Shown here piece after piece: positions 1-12,259 of a DNA stretch of 64,000 bases. The notes beneath the pieces are model-generated. The model was not told where the DNA came from and ran no database searches. It saw only the letters and a program-made list of their open reading frames with translations. Position numbers and translations under genes: made by a program. The stretch comes from Pyrenochaeta sp. MPI-SDFR-AT-0127 (taxonomy: Eukaryota > Ascomycota > Dothideomycetes > Pleosporales > Cucurbitariaceae): the NCBI GenBank assembly GCA_020747015.1, contig JAGTJM010000022.1:248001-312000 (forward strand). The letters run 5' to 3'. The first letter of the stretch is position 1, and each line of letters begins with the position of its first letter.

Positions 1-2469
1 TATGCATCTCACTCAGCGCTTGATCCGCGACAAAAGCTGAGCTCTCGGTTTGAACGATGAATACCCTCACAAGGTTAGGAGATGACTAGATGTGGCTTTA
101 TTTGCTCACTGAGCAGCTCGCACTAAATCAACGGATTAGTAACGTGGCTGCACCGTGGATCACATTCTCGTATCGTCTATTAGGCAGCCCGTCGGAGATA
201 GCAATCGGTCTTAAACTTGACGCATACAATCGTTTAATACATCTGCAAGCCACATTTACCCTTATTTCCCTCACTTAAGCGTTCGGACGTAACGACCGTC
301 GTTAAACTACCACCCGAGGTTGTTCACATCATCAATGACTGAACTTGCTCCTAGGGCCCGTTAGTCGCAATCGTCGTTGCTGGATAAGCTTTCCGAGTCA
401 CGCCTTTACCATGGTGAACCACACAACAACCGAGGATCCATGACGATGTCGACCCGCGCTCGCGCCGGAACGGATACTTTTCCTGACTACCCGCCGTCCT
501 TCGCAATCGATAACGACCCTCTCACATTACATGGCCAACGATAAGGTGTATCGCGTATTGACCGTATCCCGTCCAGCAAAACGGCTTTGGACGGATGAAC
601 ACCCATGGCAACTATATGAGCATCTCACGATACATCACGTACAGCCTGTCGGTGCAAAGTCGTTCCTTCCGTATCCGCGACTAGGTTCACGACCGCCCGG
701 ATGGCTGTGTATCCCTCCCCCGATCGTCCGCCGGCGCAACGGTATTCAAGAACCGGAGGTCCGCCAGCCTCGTTGACATGTGCTCCACTCGTGCTCGCTC
801 GCTCGCTCGCACACGCGCGCCGACCCGTCCACCGAGGCAAAGCTGCATCAGTGACAAGTTTGCTAGGGAAAGGAAAAAAAGGGTAAAAGTCTTTTTTTTT
901 TTGCGAAAAGACTTTCCCACTCCTAGCGCGGAAAAAGTGCAGGCATAGGAGTATTGCAGCCTTGCAATTTTTTCCTTTCTCAGGGCACGGAGAATTTTCC
1001 GCCTAGTCCCTTCCGATCCACTAATATCGCCGTCAATTTGTCCAAAGGACAGAGAAATAAAAGGATTTTCTTTGCATTGAATGGAGCCCCAAGCTCCCTG
1101 GTACTTGACTATGAAAGCGGGTCTCCCTCTGACTGGTCTTATCACACCACTCTAAAAAAAAATTAAATGGAAGGGGGGGACTTCGCATCGATTTGCCCGA
1201 GCCTCGGAGACTGTAACACCGATGCATCGTGAAAAATGTTGTGGTGTTGAGGCGCACACGGCAATAACAGCACCTGCACGCCGGCCTCGGCACTAATGCA
1301 GCGAAAAGAAAAAAAACTCCACTCTCCCACTCCTCGCTCAACCCTGGACACTGTGCCTAGCGGGATTTGCAAAGAAAGCGAGAAAACGTGTCATGGTCAA
1401 AAGGGGGTGTCTGGTGTGGCGGTGGACAGCATAAGCTGAGCCCAAGGGAAATATAGTGGTGCGTTTTTTGCTCCACGGCCAAACTGACCGCCTCTGCAAC
1501 CTGTGCAATGCAGGGGTAGCGGTGAGTATCAAACTACTGCCAGCAACAACATTTTTTTCCCTTTTCGCTCGCGGAGTGTTGAGTCACGCGAATTTCCCCC
1601 CTCTTTCGTCGGGCCTTTGTTATTGGATGGAGGACTGCATGTTGAGTCCCAATCTTCGTTCGACTGGTTTTCTACACCGCAATGTGTCGTGTGACATTCG
1701 AGAATGCATCCGACTGGACTGCAAGATTAGCGTTGAGACGTCAACTTCTGATTTCAACAAACTGCGTTCATGATTAGACACGGGGTTAGTAGTCTCACCG
1801 ACACTGACCGTTGTTGGTGATTGTAGGGTTCGTCGTCGCTTACACTTTTTTCCTCACATTGTGCAGGTCACGTTTTCCCCAACGTCGACTACAGTTGGCT
1901 ATGATCTTCCTCTTACACAAGGTCAAGCTCGGATTTGGAAATCTCGAGGCTGATCGCAATAACTGTAGCTTCGATGCCGTTTTCTAGTTGGACTAGATTG
2001 CATTGCTGGATGTAGGTGTGTGACTTGAACATTATCTTACTGAGAGCAGTGGTACCTTTAGCTACATGTTGTAAGGGCGTGTATGATAGGTACAGAGTAT
2101 TCATATTGAATGAACACGTTTTCTCGAGGAATTTGATGCTGAATACATTTTCAGTCCCACCTGCGTTTCCCTAAATGCCAATTCTTTGTCCCTGTGTACC
2201 GCTGCTACTTTGTGCTTTGTTCTTACTCCAAGATGCCAAAATGCAAGTATTCCCTTTTTGATATTGCACTTTTGATAAAATCTATCTATGTCAATCTCGG
2301 TTCAAACTTCTACGGAACATATTGCTACACACCACAATCATCACTAAAGATCTTCCCACACCCAAAAAAAAATGCAGCAACATTCAACCACCCTCCTCCT
2401 TTTCTTTCCCACCACAACCACCTCCACCTTCGCTCGACCATTAGAAAAACGCAAAAACAAAATCAACTG
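1..2469. other. Gene-free stretch at window start
   Basis: No reading frame here has recognisable domains, a good start context or plausible exon joins. The open frames are short and overlap on both strands. Homopolymer runs (T-run near 892-902, A-run near 1154-1162) and a short GCTC repeat are present. The stretch may hold the regulatory region of a gene outside the window. Nothing else is supported. Confidence 0.6.
793..810. repeat. (GCTC)n simple repeat
   Basis: A short tandem run of the tetranucleotide GCTC (about four copies), followed by an alternating CA/CG stretch. It is a minor microsatellite outside any supported gene. Confidence 0.7.
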
Positions 2470-2553
2470 TGCCCACTCGCGGAATCGAACCGCGGATCTT
2501 CGCATATCGTGCTTGAATACGAGTGCGACGCTGTACCACTAAGCCAAGCGGGC
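2470..2553 (-). tRNA. tRNA-Thr(CGU) with 12-nt intron
   Basis: On the minus strand an 84-nt sequence folds as a tRNA. The 7-bp acceptor stem pairs GCCCGCT with AGTGGGC (one G-U). An A-box-like TGGCTTAGTGG and a B-box GGTTCGATTCC are present, and the T-arm has a 5-bp CGCGG/CCGCG stem. The 5-bp anticodon stem TCGCA/TGCGA encloses 19 nt, which is a 7-nt loop plus a 12-nt intron at about 2506-2517. The deduced anticodon is CGT at 2519-2521, reading ACG, so threonine. T-rich sequence at about 2450-2463 follows on the minus strand and would serve as a Pol III terminator. The 3' CCA is not encoded. The intron position is inferred from the usual site one base 3' of the anticodon. Confidence 0.93.
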
Positions 2554-3016
2554 AATTTCGAATTGTGGCAATTATTCGAATTAGCTAAAATAGAATCTCC
2601 CCGGTTAGCACACGTCTTGGCTGGGGCAAAGATATAAAGTACTTGTTCAACAATTCGAGATGTTTAAGAAGAGGGCGACGTATGGTGGAGTGGAGGGGTA
2701 TGTGTGTCATATTGCGGGGCTGTGGGATGGAGCGCGGCGATGTGATTGGATACGAGAGGGGAACATGTGGCCGGAGCTTTGTGTCTATGATTGACAGGAG
2801 GAATATAAAGGCAGATTGTTAGATAATAAGCTTGTCAGAGGTGGCCCTTTCATTTACTTTGTCAGTGTGCATCCGTCTTTCTTCGTCCACTCCATTTCAG
2901 CTAGTATCTTCCAGTGGGACAACAATCCACATCACGCAAACAGGGAAAATACGAGATTAACGATATAGACATGGCTTTATACGCAGGCTTTACACAAACT
3001 ACATACTCCTCAGCTA

Positions 3017-6000
3017 TTATACCACGACCTTTGGCGCCCTCCCTACCAATGCCAAGACTGCACTGAACAACCCCTGAGGCGGAGGTGGTACTGATCCATT
3101 GTCCAAAACTTCTTGCAGAGTCTGTAAGCTATATACATGCTCGTCGTCTCTCAAGTCTTGTGTGAGGTCGTCCAACTCCAATGCCTTTGGAAGACGCAAC
3201 CCAGAGTCCTCTTCTACACCATCATCTGTGTACAAAGTGCGCCGCAGCTCGGCCTTCTCTTCGGGTGGCGGTGTAGGAAGCTGTAGCGATGCGGCACTTG
3301 GACTAATAGTCTTGACACACGCTGCAGAGTCCAGAGCGATGTACCCACGCTCGCTCGTTCGAGCTGCAAGGGCGAGTGTGATGCTTGGAGTTGTGTATGA
3401 CCACAATGCACCGTGATGTTCTGGGTCAAAGACCGAGATCTTGGACGAGGCCTTCTTTGACTTCGAGTTGGAAGATTCGTTCTTGTCGAATTGGGGCAAT
3501 GCTACAGCGAATGTGCCATCTGTTTGGTTGGTAGCGAGTCGTACGAGGGGTATGCGTTCAAAGCGATCGATGTCAGGGGTATTGATAGGCACACAGTAAA
3601 CGAGGTGGTCATATACCAAATCCCAGACAGTGATGGAATCACCAATAACAATTAGATGGCGACCAACTACTCCAAGACCAGAAAGCGCGGTAACATCAAT
3701 CTCGGTTATCGATCGACGGATCTCGGCTGTGTTGGTGTCAATGAGATGAATAACTCCAGGGTCCGCTCCGGATGTCCAAGAAATGGCAGCAACGAGAACT
3801 GAGCCGTCTGCGGAAAAGGCTAGGCGCGAAGTCCGAGGCGGAAGCGACTGCTGCGAGCCTTCAAGAATATCGTGCTTGTCACTGATCTCAATGGCTTTTT
3901 CGAGCGACCAAGTGACGAGTCCTTGTTCACCCACCCCGCGTACTACGATACCATCACGTAACCGGGTCTTCGGTCGCCAGATTCGGACGACATGATCCTC
4001 GCCAACAGTGGCAAATCCAGGGGCGGCAGGATCAGCGACAAGATCGAAGACCCTGCCATTACCGCATATATCCTCGAAGAAGTGTGGTGCATCCATCCTT
4101 GCATCAAGAGTCCACTGCCCCTGCTCCTCGTCACGCCGCCAGATCTTGAGGTATACCTCGCGGCGGTGCAAACGCTCCTCTTCATTGAACTCAGCTATCC
4201 CTTCATTGAGATAGCCTGTATCCCCACGCGGCGGGACCCACTCATCCACGGTCGCAAGCCACTCGCCATCATGACTGACTTGAAGGAGCTGAACGCTGGG
4301 TTCAATAATTCGACCACCCTCGGGCGACAAGTTCACATCGGTCGCATTATTGCGCGTGAGGGCCTGCCGAGACTTCGCACGATGGTTTGCTATGTCAAAT
4401 GTCTGTAGATATGGCTCGGGCCGAAGGCCTTCGTTCTTGCGGCGCGGTTGCGATGACGGTACCGACATCAACACTTCGCTCGGGTTTTTGGGATTGATGG
4501 CCATGGGTACAGGACTGAAGGGGCCAAATTTGGTCTTACCCGAACTTAATTCCTTGGGTGATTGCTCGATGTCAACTCGTCGTGACTGTATACCGACAAT
4601 ATTCGTCTTGGCTTCCAGCTCCGTTGTCGACAGCACAATGACGGAATTATTTGCAAGTGTTACTGCATAGGCAGAGCCTGAAGGAGAGACCACGATATTC
4701 TCAATTGCCGCTGTAAGATGGGGAAGATGCTGAGGCTTTCCAGTGGCAAGCTGCCAGATAGTAAGAACTGTCTCATCACCTCCTGAGATAAGATAATTGC
4801 CTTGAGAATGTCAGTGTTGAAGGATGGGAAAAGAGAATATAAATAATTACCGTCCAGCGACCACTTGACAGCGCCGACCGCATCTCTGTGCCAGTGGAGT
4901 CGCTTTGGCCTGAGACTCTCAGCGTCGTCAGTTTTGCTTTTGTTGCCTTTCTGAGTTTCGATCGCAGCAAAACTTGTCAGAATATCCTCAAATAATAGGA
5001 CAACGCCCGTTTCATCCCCAACAGCAATGTCTAGAACATCTCTAGCCTCTTGGGTGGGTTTCTTTGCCTTGCCAACGTCTTCTGGCTCTCGCAAATAGGT
5101 ATTGAAGGTGGTGATACGCTTGGAGAACTTTAATTCTCGCCAAACATACTCAAAGTCTTGCAAAGCTGTCTTGTTGAGCTTCAGGCGCTTGGCGACCATA
5201 ACAGAATCAGCGCATGCAACAATGACATATTTGCCCTGCGAGAGGACCTGGATGCCACGGATCGCAGAGCTTGCCTTCACAACGCGCTTGAGCTCCGTCT
5301 TCGACGCTTGGGATTTTGTGCGGAGCGCGTGGACGTTGATGATATGATTCTTGCCAGCTTCGTGGCAATATACGAGGTCTTCATCAGACTCAGGATGAGG
5401 AACGACCGTCATGGTTCGGACATTAGCTCCGATATCCCATCGTCCGATCTTTGATCCATCTACCCAGTTCCACAACGTGATGAGCCCGTTTGAATCGGCG
5501 ACGTACACCTGATTTGGCTTCGTACTGGAAAGCGCGTAGGCCGCGAGCACGCCTGTACTACCGATAGGAAGTACGTTGGCGAGGGTAGAGTTTTCGGTTG
5601 CGTAGATTTGAAGAGACTTGAGGTTTGCGAGGATGAGGTACTTTTCGTCTGGCGAGAAAACGGGGTCAATGGGCAAGAACCAGCCTCCTTGGGCTGGCGA
5701 CATAGTCCATTTCGCCAGAGCCTTGTTCTTGTGTTTCTTCCCTTTCGAAGGGCTTGATGCTTGTAGCTTCTGCGAGCCTGGAGGGCCAGCCTTCACCAAG
5801 TCTTTTGATTCTGCCTTGTTTGCTGACTTCCTCTCTCTCTTCTCTTTCCTCTTCGCTGACTTGTCCGACTGTTGCGGTTGCGTCACAAGTTCAATCAACG
5901 AGCTTTCTTCGTGATGATTTTCATCCTGTTTACTATCCTGCTGGTCTTGCGATTTCCTCTTGGTCTCCCGCTGTTGCAATTTCTTCTTATCCTTCTGTGA

Positions 6001-6192
6001 TGGCGTTTCGATTGGCGACGCTTCGGATACTCCGTTTGCTTGCTTCGTGGTTTTCGATTCGTCTTTTGGGTCCGACGTAGCTTGCGATGTGGGTGTCGAC
6101 TGCTCCTCCGCCTTCTTCTGCTTTTTGGACTTCTTCTGTTGCGCCTCTGCGCCCTCCCACTTCCGTTTCAATTGAGTAGTAACATCCGCCAT
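3017..6192 (-). CDS. UTP17: UTP17/NAN1 WD40 protein of the t-UTP subcomplex (SSU processome)
   Basis: Two exons, 4851-6192 and 3017-4800, with a 50-nt intron at 4801-4850, give 1041 aa. The join restores an unbroken WD-type stretch (SLDGNYLISGGDETVLTIW). The N-terminal ~170 residues are low-complexity and rich in Lys, Glu and Gln with nucleolar-type basic clusters. WD40-like beta-propeller segments fill the rest, matching the two-propeller layout of Nan1/Utp17 (human WDR75). That family acts in the nucleolus in rRNA transcription and early cleavage of 18S pre-rRNA. The start was placed at MADVTTQ (6192). A longer in-frame start at 6264 is possible, but the MADV start fits the charged N-terminus. 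The protein is longer than the yeast one, mainly through the N-terminal extension. Family assignment is good; exact orthology rests on recognition only. Confidence 0.85.
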
Positions 6193-6469
6193 GATATACA
6201 CTCGCAACTGAACGTAAGGAATACAGGTATCCTGGCGACTGTAAGTCGTGTATTCAAAGTGCACTCCACATCAAAAAGTTCACGCATCTTTTTTTGACCT
6301 GGCCCAAGCTTTTCACCGCCCGCGGGACTTAGCGCGCCGCAACTTTCTTTGAGCACCGCGAACTACAAGCAAGAGCTCCAATTCTCACGAACTCATTTTC
6401 TACGTTGTAAGACGTGCAGGGCAGTCGCGGGTCTCTTAGACAATCTCTCAACTGCTTTCGATCTTCAAC

Positions 6470-7035
6470 ATGATTGTTCCTATTCGTTGCTTCTCTTGCG
6501 GCAAGGTACACTCATCAACCCACCAAACTCCAAGTGGGCGCATACTGACTATCAAACAGGTCACCGGTGACCTCTGGGAGAAATACATGGCCCTCCTCAG
6601 TGAAGGCAAGGAGGAAGTGTAAGGCTTTCCGCTACTTCTTCGCCCTCACGCTAGCCACTCGCGTTGAGGGAGTACTACATGACTGCACTTTACAACCACA
6701 ACTCTTGCCTACCCCAAACCTGGCCATATACTTCCCAGCATATTCGGTTGTAGCATTTGCTAACACTCTCGTCTGATATAGTGAGGCGCTCGATGGCATC
6801 GGCCTTTCTCGCTACTGCTGCCGACGCATGATTCTCACTCACGTCGACCTGATTGAGAAACTCCTCAAGTACGTCCCCAGTGCCGACAGAGCCGAGCACC
6901 AGAAGGCTCTGCGCAAGCGCGCTGCTGCAGAGCAGATGCTTCATCCTGGAACGTCCCGGACAGGGGCTAACACGGATATCTAGGTACAACGCGAGTGAAC
7001 GGGAACAGGCCAGGGCTGCCCGAGGAGGCCGGTGA
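6470..7035 (+). CDS. RPB10: RNA polymerases I/II/III subunit RPABC5 (Rpb10)
   Basis: Four exons (6470-6505, 6560-6618, 6782-6868, 6984-7035) encode 77 aa. The start [12 protein letters not shown] carries the first zinc-binding CxxC. The core [20 protein letters not shown], with the paired cysteines, is nearly invariant in this family. The subunit is shared by all three nuclear RNA polymerases and coordinates one zinc ion as an assembly platform. The introns are 54, 163 and 115 nt, so no single open frame reveals the gene. The C-terminal ~15 residues ([16 protein letters not shown]) are a charged tail. It lies head-to-head with UTP17, with start codons 278 bp apart, so a shared promoter is likely. 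All splice phases agree. Confidence 0.95.
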
Positions 7036-7677
7036 TATCGACTGCGAACTGGTACAGAACCTTCTGGAGTGGAGACTGGAGTTTGATACGATATGAGGGC
7101 ATTTGCGTGGCGTTTCGGGCTGGAAACTGTTTGGCATGACATGGCAATGTATCAAAAAATCACGCCGACCGACCTTTGCGGACTTGTTGGAATCTGGAAT
7201 GAATGATATCCACTTGCACCCGCATAAGTCTTTCGATCTGCGAATCCATATACTCACAAGGCCAAAAACATCAAAAAAGTGCTGCACTATCCCCATTTCT
7301 AAATATTTAGTGATTTCACGTAGGAGCCACCACAGTTTCAAAAACCCTGAAGACATGAATTTGAACACGGAAAGTAAGAGCATAGCATTGTACTATTACA
7401 AGTGATCCATATAAACCACGGCTGAGCCATCCTCCCAATCATTCTAAGCCTATCCTGGCACCGTCATTCCGCCCTGAACCTTGCCGCAGCCGTATCATGA
7501 AAGTAGATCGAGCGAGCCTGAACCCGCTAAAACAAAAAACCGCTATGCAGAGAATATCCATTAACGCCGTGTCATGCAGGCCTGAAAACCCGAGTGTGCA
7601 AAACTGGTAGATGACGAAAAGAGAAAGGTACAATCTCAGTTGACTATGAGCTGCTTCGCTCAAGCCACAGCTCTGAC
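7036..7677. other. Intergenic, convergent 3' ends
   Basis: Space between the 3' ends of RPB10 (+) and the RCC1 gene (-). It presumably holds the two 3' UTRs and polyadenylation signals. Open frames overlapping it have no domain support. Confidence 0.5.
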
Positions 7678-9543
7678 CTATGCCTTCTTGTCGTTGGCGA
7701 CACCGTTCGTCAGCCCACCTCTTTGAGACGCCAGGACGCTGTACTGGCCACCGCAGCCAGCCCAAGTCAGCTTCGTCTCCCGTACAGCGGTGTTATCAAT
7801 CATAGTAGGGACATCGATATCATCATCGGTACCCTGACCAGTTTGATAATTCGCTGAGAAGCCCCACGAATATGCCTTGCCATCTTTATCAATGACAATG
7901 GTATGGTCGGGACCACATGCGCCGGTGACTATGTTCTTCAGGTTGGGAATAGGTGTGGGGGCGACTAAGATCTTTGGCTTGCCATTGTTCCGCAGAACCT
8001 TCTCTTCATCGGTCTCAGCCTCAAGCTGGTCTAAGGGAATACCGGTTTGTGAGGCATCACAGCGACCCCACACAAGGACTTGTCCATCCTTGGTGATAGC
8101 GATGTTATGATGGGATCCTCCAGCAAGTGTTTCGACATTCTTGCCCTCTAGACTGCTAATGATCCGTGGAGACAGAACACTGGCATCACCAGCGCCCGCG
8201 TTCTCAGGGTAGCCTGTTTCACAATAGTTGTTCGCGCCCCAGGCCCAAATATGTCCATCCTCTGCAATTGCAAGACCATGGTAATCACCGGAAGCGATAG
8301 ATACAATTCGCTGGCTCGGACGCTTGAAGGTAGAATCGTGAAAGCCGACACGGTTTGGTTGGAGGGATTCAGTCAGAGTACGCTCGGTGACACGGCGGCC
8401 CAGTTGATTTTGCTGACCATTACCCCAGGCAAAGACGTGCTTATCCTTGTTCAACACAAAGACGTGGTTGGTTCCACAGACGATCTGGGTGACCTTGGTG
8501 ACACCGTCGATATATACAGGGAACTTGGCGGTGCGATTGCCGCGCTCGAAGCCGAGGATGCCTTCGTTTTTGCGGAAAGTTCCCCAACCGTAAACAGCGC
8601 CCTCGGTTGTCAGTGCAAAAGAGCAGCTATCCCCTGCTGCGATGTCGACAAAGACAGTGTCTTCCGGAAAGTGATCGGAGGAGATGGCGGTCGGTGTGGA
8701 TTCAAGATCGTTTAGACCGCCAGTCTCGTCTTCCGAGTCTGAGTCTGAACCATCCGCGTCCAGGTCACGCATTTTCACGTCTGCCTGCGATGTGTCGCGC
8801 CCAAGCGCGCCATTGTCATTGACACCCCAGGTTAGGATCCTGTTGTCCTTTGTCAACGCGACAACGTGCATGCCACCTGTAGCGATCTTGACGACGTCTT
8901 GATTGGTCAGGGCCTCGTTGTATCGCGGTCGCTTCACGTCAATGGCCTTTTTGGTGGCGCCGAAGCCAAGCTCACCTGAGCCGCCCTCACCAAAGACAAA
9001 GACCTTCAGCGGCTCGGTGTATCGAATCGCATTTATCTCGTTCTTCTGTCCGCGCACTCGCCGGGGGCCCTTGGGTTGCGGTTTCGATGAATCTTTAACA
9101 ACCTTTGTTGCCTTTGGCGCAGCCTTTGGTCGCTCAACCTTTGGCTTCTTCACGGCAGGCGCAGGTTCAGCTTCGGCTTCTGCTTCACTGTCCTCATCCT
9201 TCTTGCGTTTGGTTGCCTTTACTGGCGCAGGCTTAGGCTCAGGAGCGGGCGATTGCGTCTTCTTTGCGCGACCTCGTCCAGCAACTGGAGGCTTGTAAGC
9301 ACGCGTTGGCTTTGACTGACCCGTGTTGACATTACGTTTTGTAGTTGGGGCTACTTCTTTGGCTATGCCATTGGTAATGGGCGCGTCTTCTGTCTTCTTC
9401 GCGCCTCTCCGTGCTGGTGCTGGCTTGGTTAGTGATGGCCTCGAAATCGTAGATGGCTGTGACGTACCGGTGCCGTTGACTTTGACTTCTTTTGTCTCGA
9501 CGGCGTTGGTGGTCGCAGTGCGAGAACTTACAGCACGCGCCAT
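7678..9543 (-). CDS. SRM1: RCC1-family Ran guanine-nucleotide exchange factor
   Basis: A single exon of 621 aa, the fungal Ran GEF (S. cerevisiae Srm1/Prp20, S. pombe Pim1). About 170 N-terminal residues are Lys/Ala/Pro-rich with several basic nuclear-localisation-like patches (KKPKVERPK). The RCC1 beta-propeller follows, with repeated units of the form W-G-x-N-x-x-G-x-L-G, for example ILTWGVNDNGALGRD, HVFAWGNGQQNQLGRR and IWAWGANNYCETGYP. Loading Ran with GTP on chromatin sets up nucleocytoplasmic transport and spindle assembly. An acidic insertion (DLDADGSDSDSEDETGG) interrupts the second blade, as in many fungal orthologues. The start codon is a clear ATG and no introns are needed. Head-to-head with the phosphoesterase gene across ~415 bp. 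Confidence 0.93.
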   Translation of the reverse strand: MARAVSSRTATTNAVETKEVKVNGTGTSQPSTISRPSLTKPAPARRGAKKTEDAPITNGIAKEVAPTTKRNVNTGQSKPTRAYKPPVAGRGRAKKTQSPAPEPKPAPVKATKRKKDEDSEAEAEAEPAPAVKKPKVERPKAAPKATKVVKDSSKPQPKGPRRVRGQKNEINAIRYTEPLKVFVFGEGGSGELGFGATKKAIDVKRPRYNEALTNQDVVKIATGGMHVVALTKDNRILTWGVNDNGALGRDTSQADVKMRDLDADGSDSDSEDETGGLNDLESTPTAISSDHFPEDTVFVDIAAGDSCSFALTTEGAVYGWGTFRKNEGILGFERGNRTAKFPVYIDGVTKVTQIVCGTNHVFVLNKDKHVFAWGNGQQNQLGRRVTERTLTESLQPNRVGFHDSTFKRPSQRIVSIASGDYHGLAIAEDGHIWAWGANNYCETGYPENAGAGDASVLSPRIISSLEGKNVETLAGGSHHNIAITKDGQVLVWGRCDASQTGIPLDQLEAETDEEKVLRNNGKPKILVAPTPIPNLKNIVTGACGPDHTIVIDKDGKAYSWGFSANYQTGQGTDDDIDVPTMIDNTAVRETKLTWAGCGGQYSVLASQRGGLTNGVANDKKA

Positions 9544-9958
9544 TGTCTGCTATGCAAATCGAATGTGTTGCGTGTGAAAGTGTTGAGGTGATGGTCGAGG
9601 TTGAGGTGGCTGGTGTTATGTGTGGAATTTATTTCGACACGCTACTTCTGTAGAGCTTCGGAGGCCGGACTTGCACGCGCTAAGCCGCACAGGGTTGAGG
9701 CTGCTGACCAGCACCATTCACCGCGATACGTCACTGCCTAATCGGTTATTGACACTTTATTTACCTTCATTGTCTCTTGCATTGTCGAGGTTTACCGCTT
9801 CTGCTATACTTGATTTCTTTCACACAGTCAGCAAAGCTCGCATAAGTCATTGTCAGGGCGGCGTTCTGCGAGTGTTTTGGTACCTAGATGGTCACCTGAA
9901 CATCAACTCGAGTGCCTGTTGAATGGAAAACAAACTTGACGAGCGTCGGTTTTGAAAT
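9544..9958. other. Divergent promoter region between the RCC1 and phosphoesterase genes
   Basis: About 415 bp between two diverging start codons, so it must contain both promoters and 5' UTRs. No further element was recognised. Confidence 0.45.
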
Positions 9959-12026
9959 ATGCCCGGTCTTCTTCTTCTGTCGGTGCTCCTCCACGGGGCA
10001 TCTTGTATCCAGCCGGAGGCCCCTCCCCCAATAGCTGCACCCTTACGTGAGCTGCCTTGGGCACAACTAAACTTCTTGCACACGACCGACATCCATGGCT
10101 GGTGGGGCGGACACCTTCAAGAGTAAGCAATATCTCATATGGTCTCTTTTGTGAAGAGCGCAAGCCGTGGGTAGGAAGAAGTTAGTCAACCTACTTTCGA
10201 CGTATCAGGGGTCAACAAGGGCACACAAAGCACCCGAAAGAAACCCTGCCTTTACACGGGTTTTCTCGCATTATTGCCTCTTTTGCATCTACTAAGGATG
10301 CGTCGGTTCGTGTGACACACATCTAACATGCAACAGAGCGTCCTTTTCAAGCGACTGGGGCGACTACGTCTCGTTCGCGAAACATTTACACGACAGAGCA
10401 GACGCAGACGGATTCGATCTCCTACTCATTGACACTGGAGACCGCGTTGAAGGAAACGCCATATACGACTCTTCCAAACCTCGCGGAAAATTCACCTACG
10501 AGATTGCCAAGGAGCAATCCATTGATCTGATCAGTTCCGGCAACCACGAGCTCTACAAGGCAAACACTGCTGAAGGTGAATTCTTCCACACAGTCCCTGA
10601 TTTTAAAGGCAATTATCTTGCCTCGAATCTTGACATCTATAACCCAAAGAGCGGAAAACTGGAACCCCTCGCTCAGCGGTTCAAGAAATTCAAAACAAAG
10701 AATCAGGGTATTCGAATCTTAGCATTTGGTTTCATCTTTGACTTCACGGGTAATGCAAACAACACCGTCGTTCAGAGGGTTGAAGACACAGTTAAAGAGG
10801 ACTGGTTCAAAGAGGCTCTAAAGGACAAGGATCTCGACTTAATCATCGTCTTTGGGCATGTCGATATTCGCTCTGAGGAGTACAAAATTCTATTCTCCAC
10901 CATCCGGTCTGTGCAATGGGATACCCCCATTCAATTCTTCGGTGGCCACTCACACATCAGGGACTATAAGATTTTTGACAGCAGGTCTGTCGCTCTGGAG
11001 AGTGGTCGGTACATGGAGACGCTTGGATTCATGTCCATTGACGGCCTCAGCAGCGGTGGAACCAAAAAAAATACGCCCGTGTCTCAAAAGTCAAAGATCA
11101 CCTTCTCGCGTCGATATATCGACAACAACCTCTTTTCTCTACATCACCACAGCGGTAAGGATGAGAAGACTTTCCCGACTGGGCATGGCAAGGGTGTTTC
11201 GAAAGCAATTGGTGATGCTAGACAATCGCTTGGTCTGGGTAAACAGTATGGGTGCGCCCCGCAAGACCTTTGGGTCAGTAGAAGACCATACCCGCATAAT
11301 GAGAGCATCTTCACTTGGATCGAGGAGCAACTTCTTCCACAGTCAATCGAGCAGTCAGATCGTATCAAAAGCGGCGGCAAAGCACTAGTACTCACCAACA
11401 CTGGCTCTGTTCGGTTTGACATTTTCAAAGGTTCATTCACAAAGGACACCAAGTTTCTCGTCTCCCCGTTTACCAGTGCCATACGGTTCATCAAAGAGGT
11501 GCCGTACAAGCCCGCGAGTCAGGTGCTGAAGCTGTTGAACAACGAAGGCCCGATCATGCTGGAGATGCTGGAGCACAATGCGTTTCTACAGCCCCCGGAT
11601 GTTTTCGCAGCACGATACCGACCGGAAATGCTGTACTCTCACAACGACAAACCCCCCATACTCCATCAAGCCCAAACCCCAATTGTCAGCGATGAGGAAC
11701 CGAAGCCTTTCCCGGGTTACACAACGCATGACGATGCTGGCAACGATGGAGACGATACTATCCATTCCGAGATCAAGTTTTATAATGTGCCGAACTGCAT
11801 AGAATCCAAGGTTGGTTTCAATGCGGATGATGAGCACGAGCCAGAAACAGTAGATCTCATGTACAATGAGTTCATCGAGAAATGGGTGTTGCTTGCGCTA
11901 GAGTACTCTGGACAGAAGTATAGCGCAGAGGACACACAAGCGTTCGCTGATGGAAAGAGCTTTACAGATATCATGACAGACTGGGTGAAAGAGCATTGGG
12001 ATACAGAGGGAGAGTGTACAAGATGA
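9959..12026 (+). CDS. Secreted or vacuolar calcineurin-like metallophosphoesterase / 5'-nucleotidase family
   Basis: Two exons, 9959-10122 and 10337-12026, with a 214-nt intron, encode 617 aa. The first exon supplies a signal peptide ([16 protein letters not shown]) and the first metal-binding motif TTDIHGW (D-x-H). The second exon continues with the D-T-G-D-R-V-E-G loop (GD motif), SSGNHELY (GNHE motif), an FGH motif, and FFGGHSH (final metal-ligand motif). These are the ligands of the two-metal site of calcineurin-like phosphoesterases. The family includes yeast YHR202W and bacterial UshA-type 5'-nucleotidases. The likely role is hydrolysis of nucleotide or other phosphomonoesters outside the cytosol. 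Substrate is not determinable. The long second half (>250 aa) after the metal domain resembles the C-terminal 5'-nucleotidase region. Confidence 0.85.
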
Positions 12027-12259
12027 TCTCCTTAAAGATATTGGCGTTTCGCAACTTTACCCAATGGTGCATATGCATGTTGCTGAGTAGTGCTGTATAT
12101 AGCAATCTTGCCCATTTAGGATTGTATACCAACAGGTCAATATGCTACAGAGTGCTAGATAGACCACTCAACGCCGTGCCTTGTAATGCCGCTCATAGAT
12201 ATACACAGGTCTTACAGACATCCTATTCATACATCCTTTTTCCCTCTATCTTTCCACTG

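Noticed and set aside
2194..2637. 147-codon plus-strand frame
   Set aside because: It runs through the tRNA-Thr gene on the opposite strand and has random-looking content.
6193..6264. N-terminal extension of UTP17
   Set aside because: An in-frame ATG exists at 6264, but the extra residues look like translated leader and the MADV start fits the protein better.
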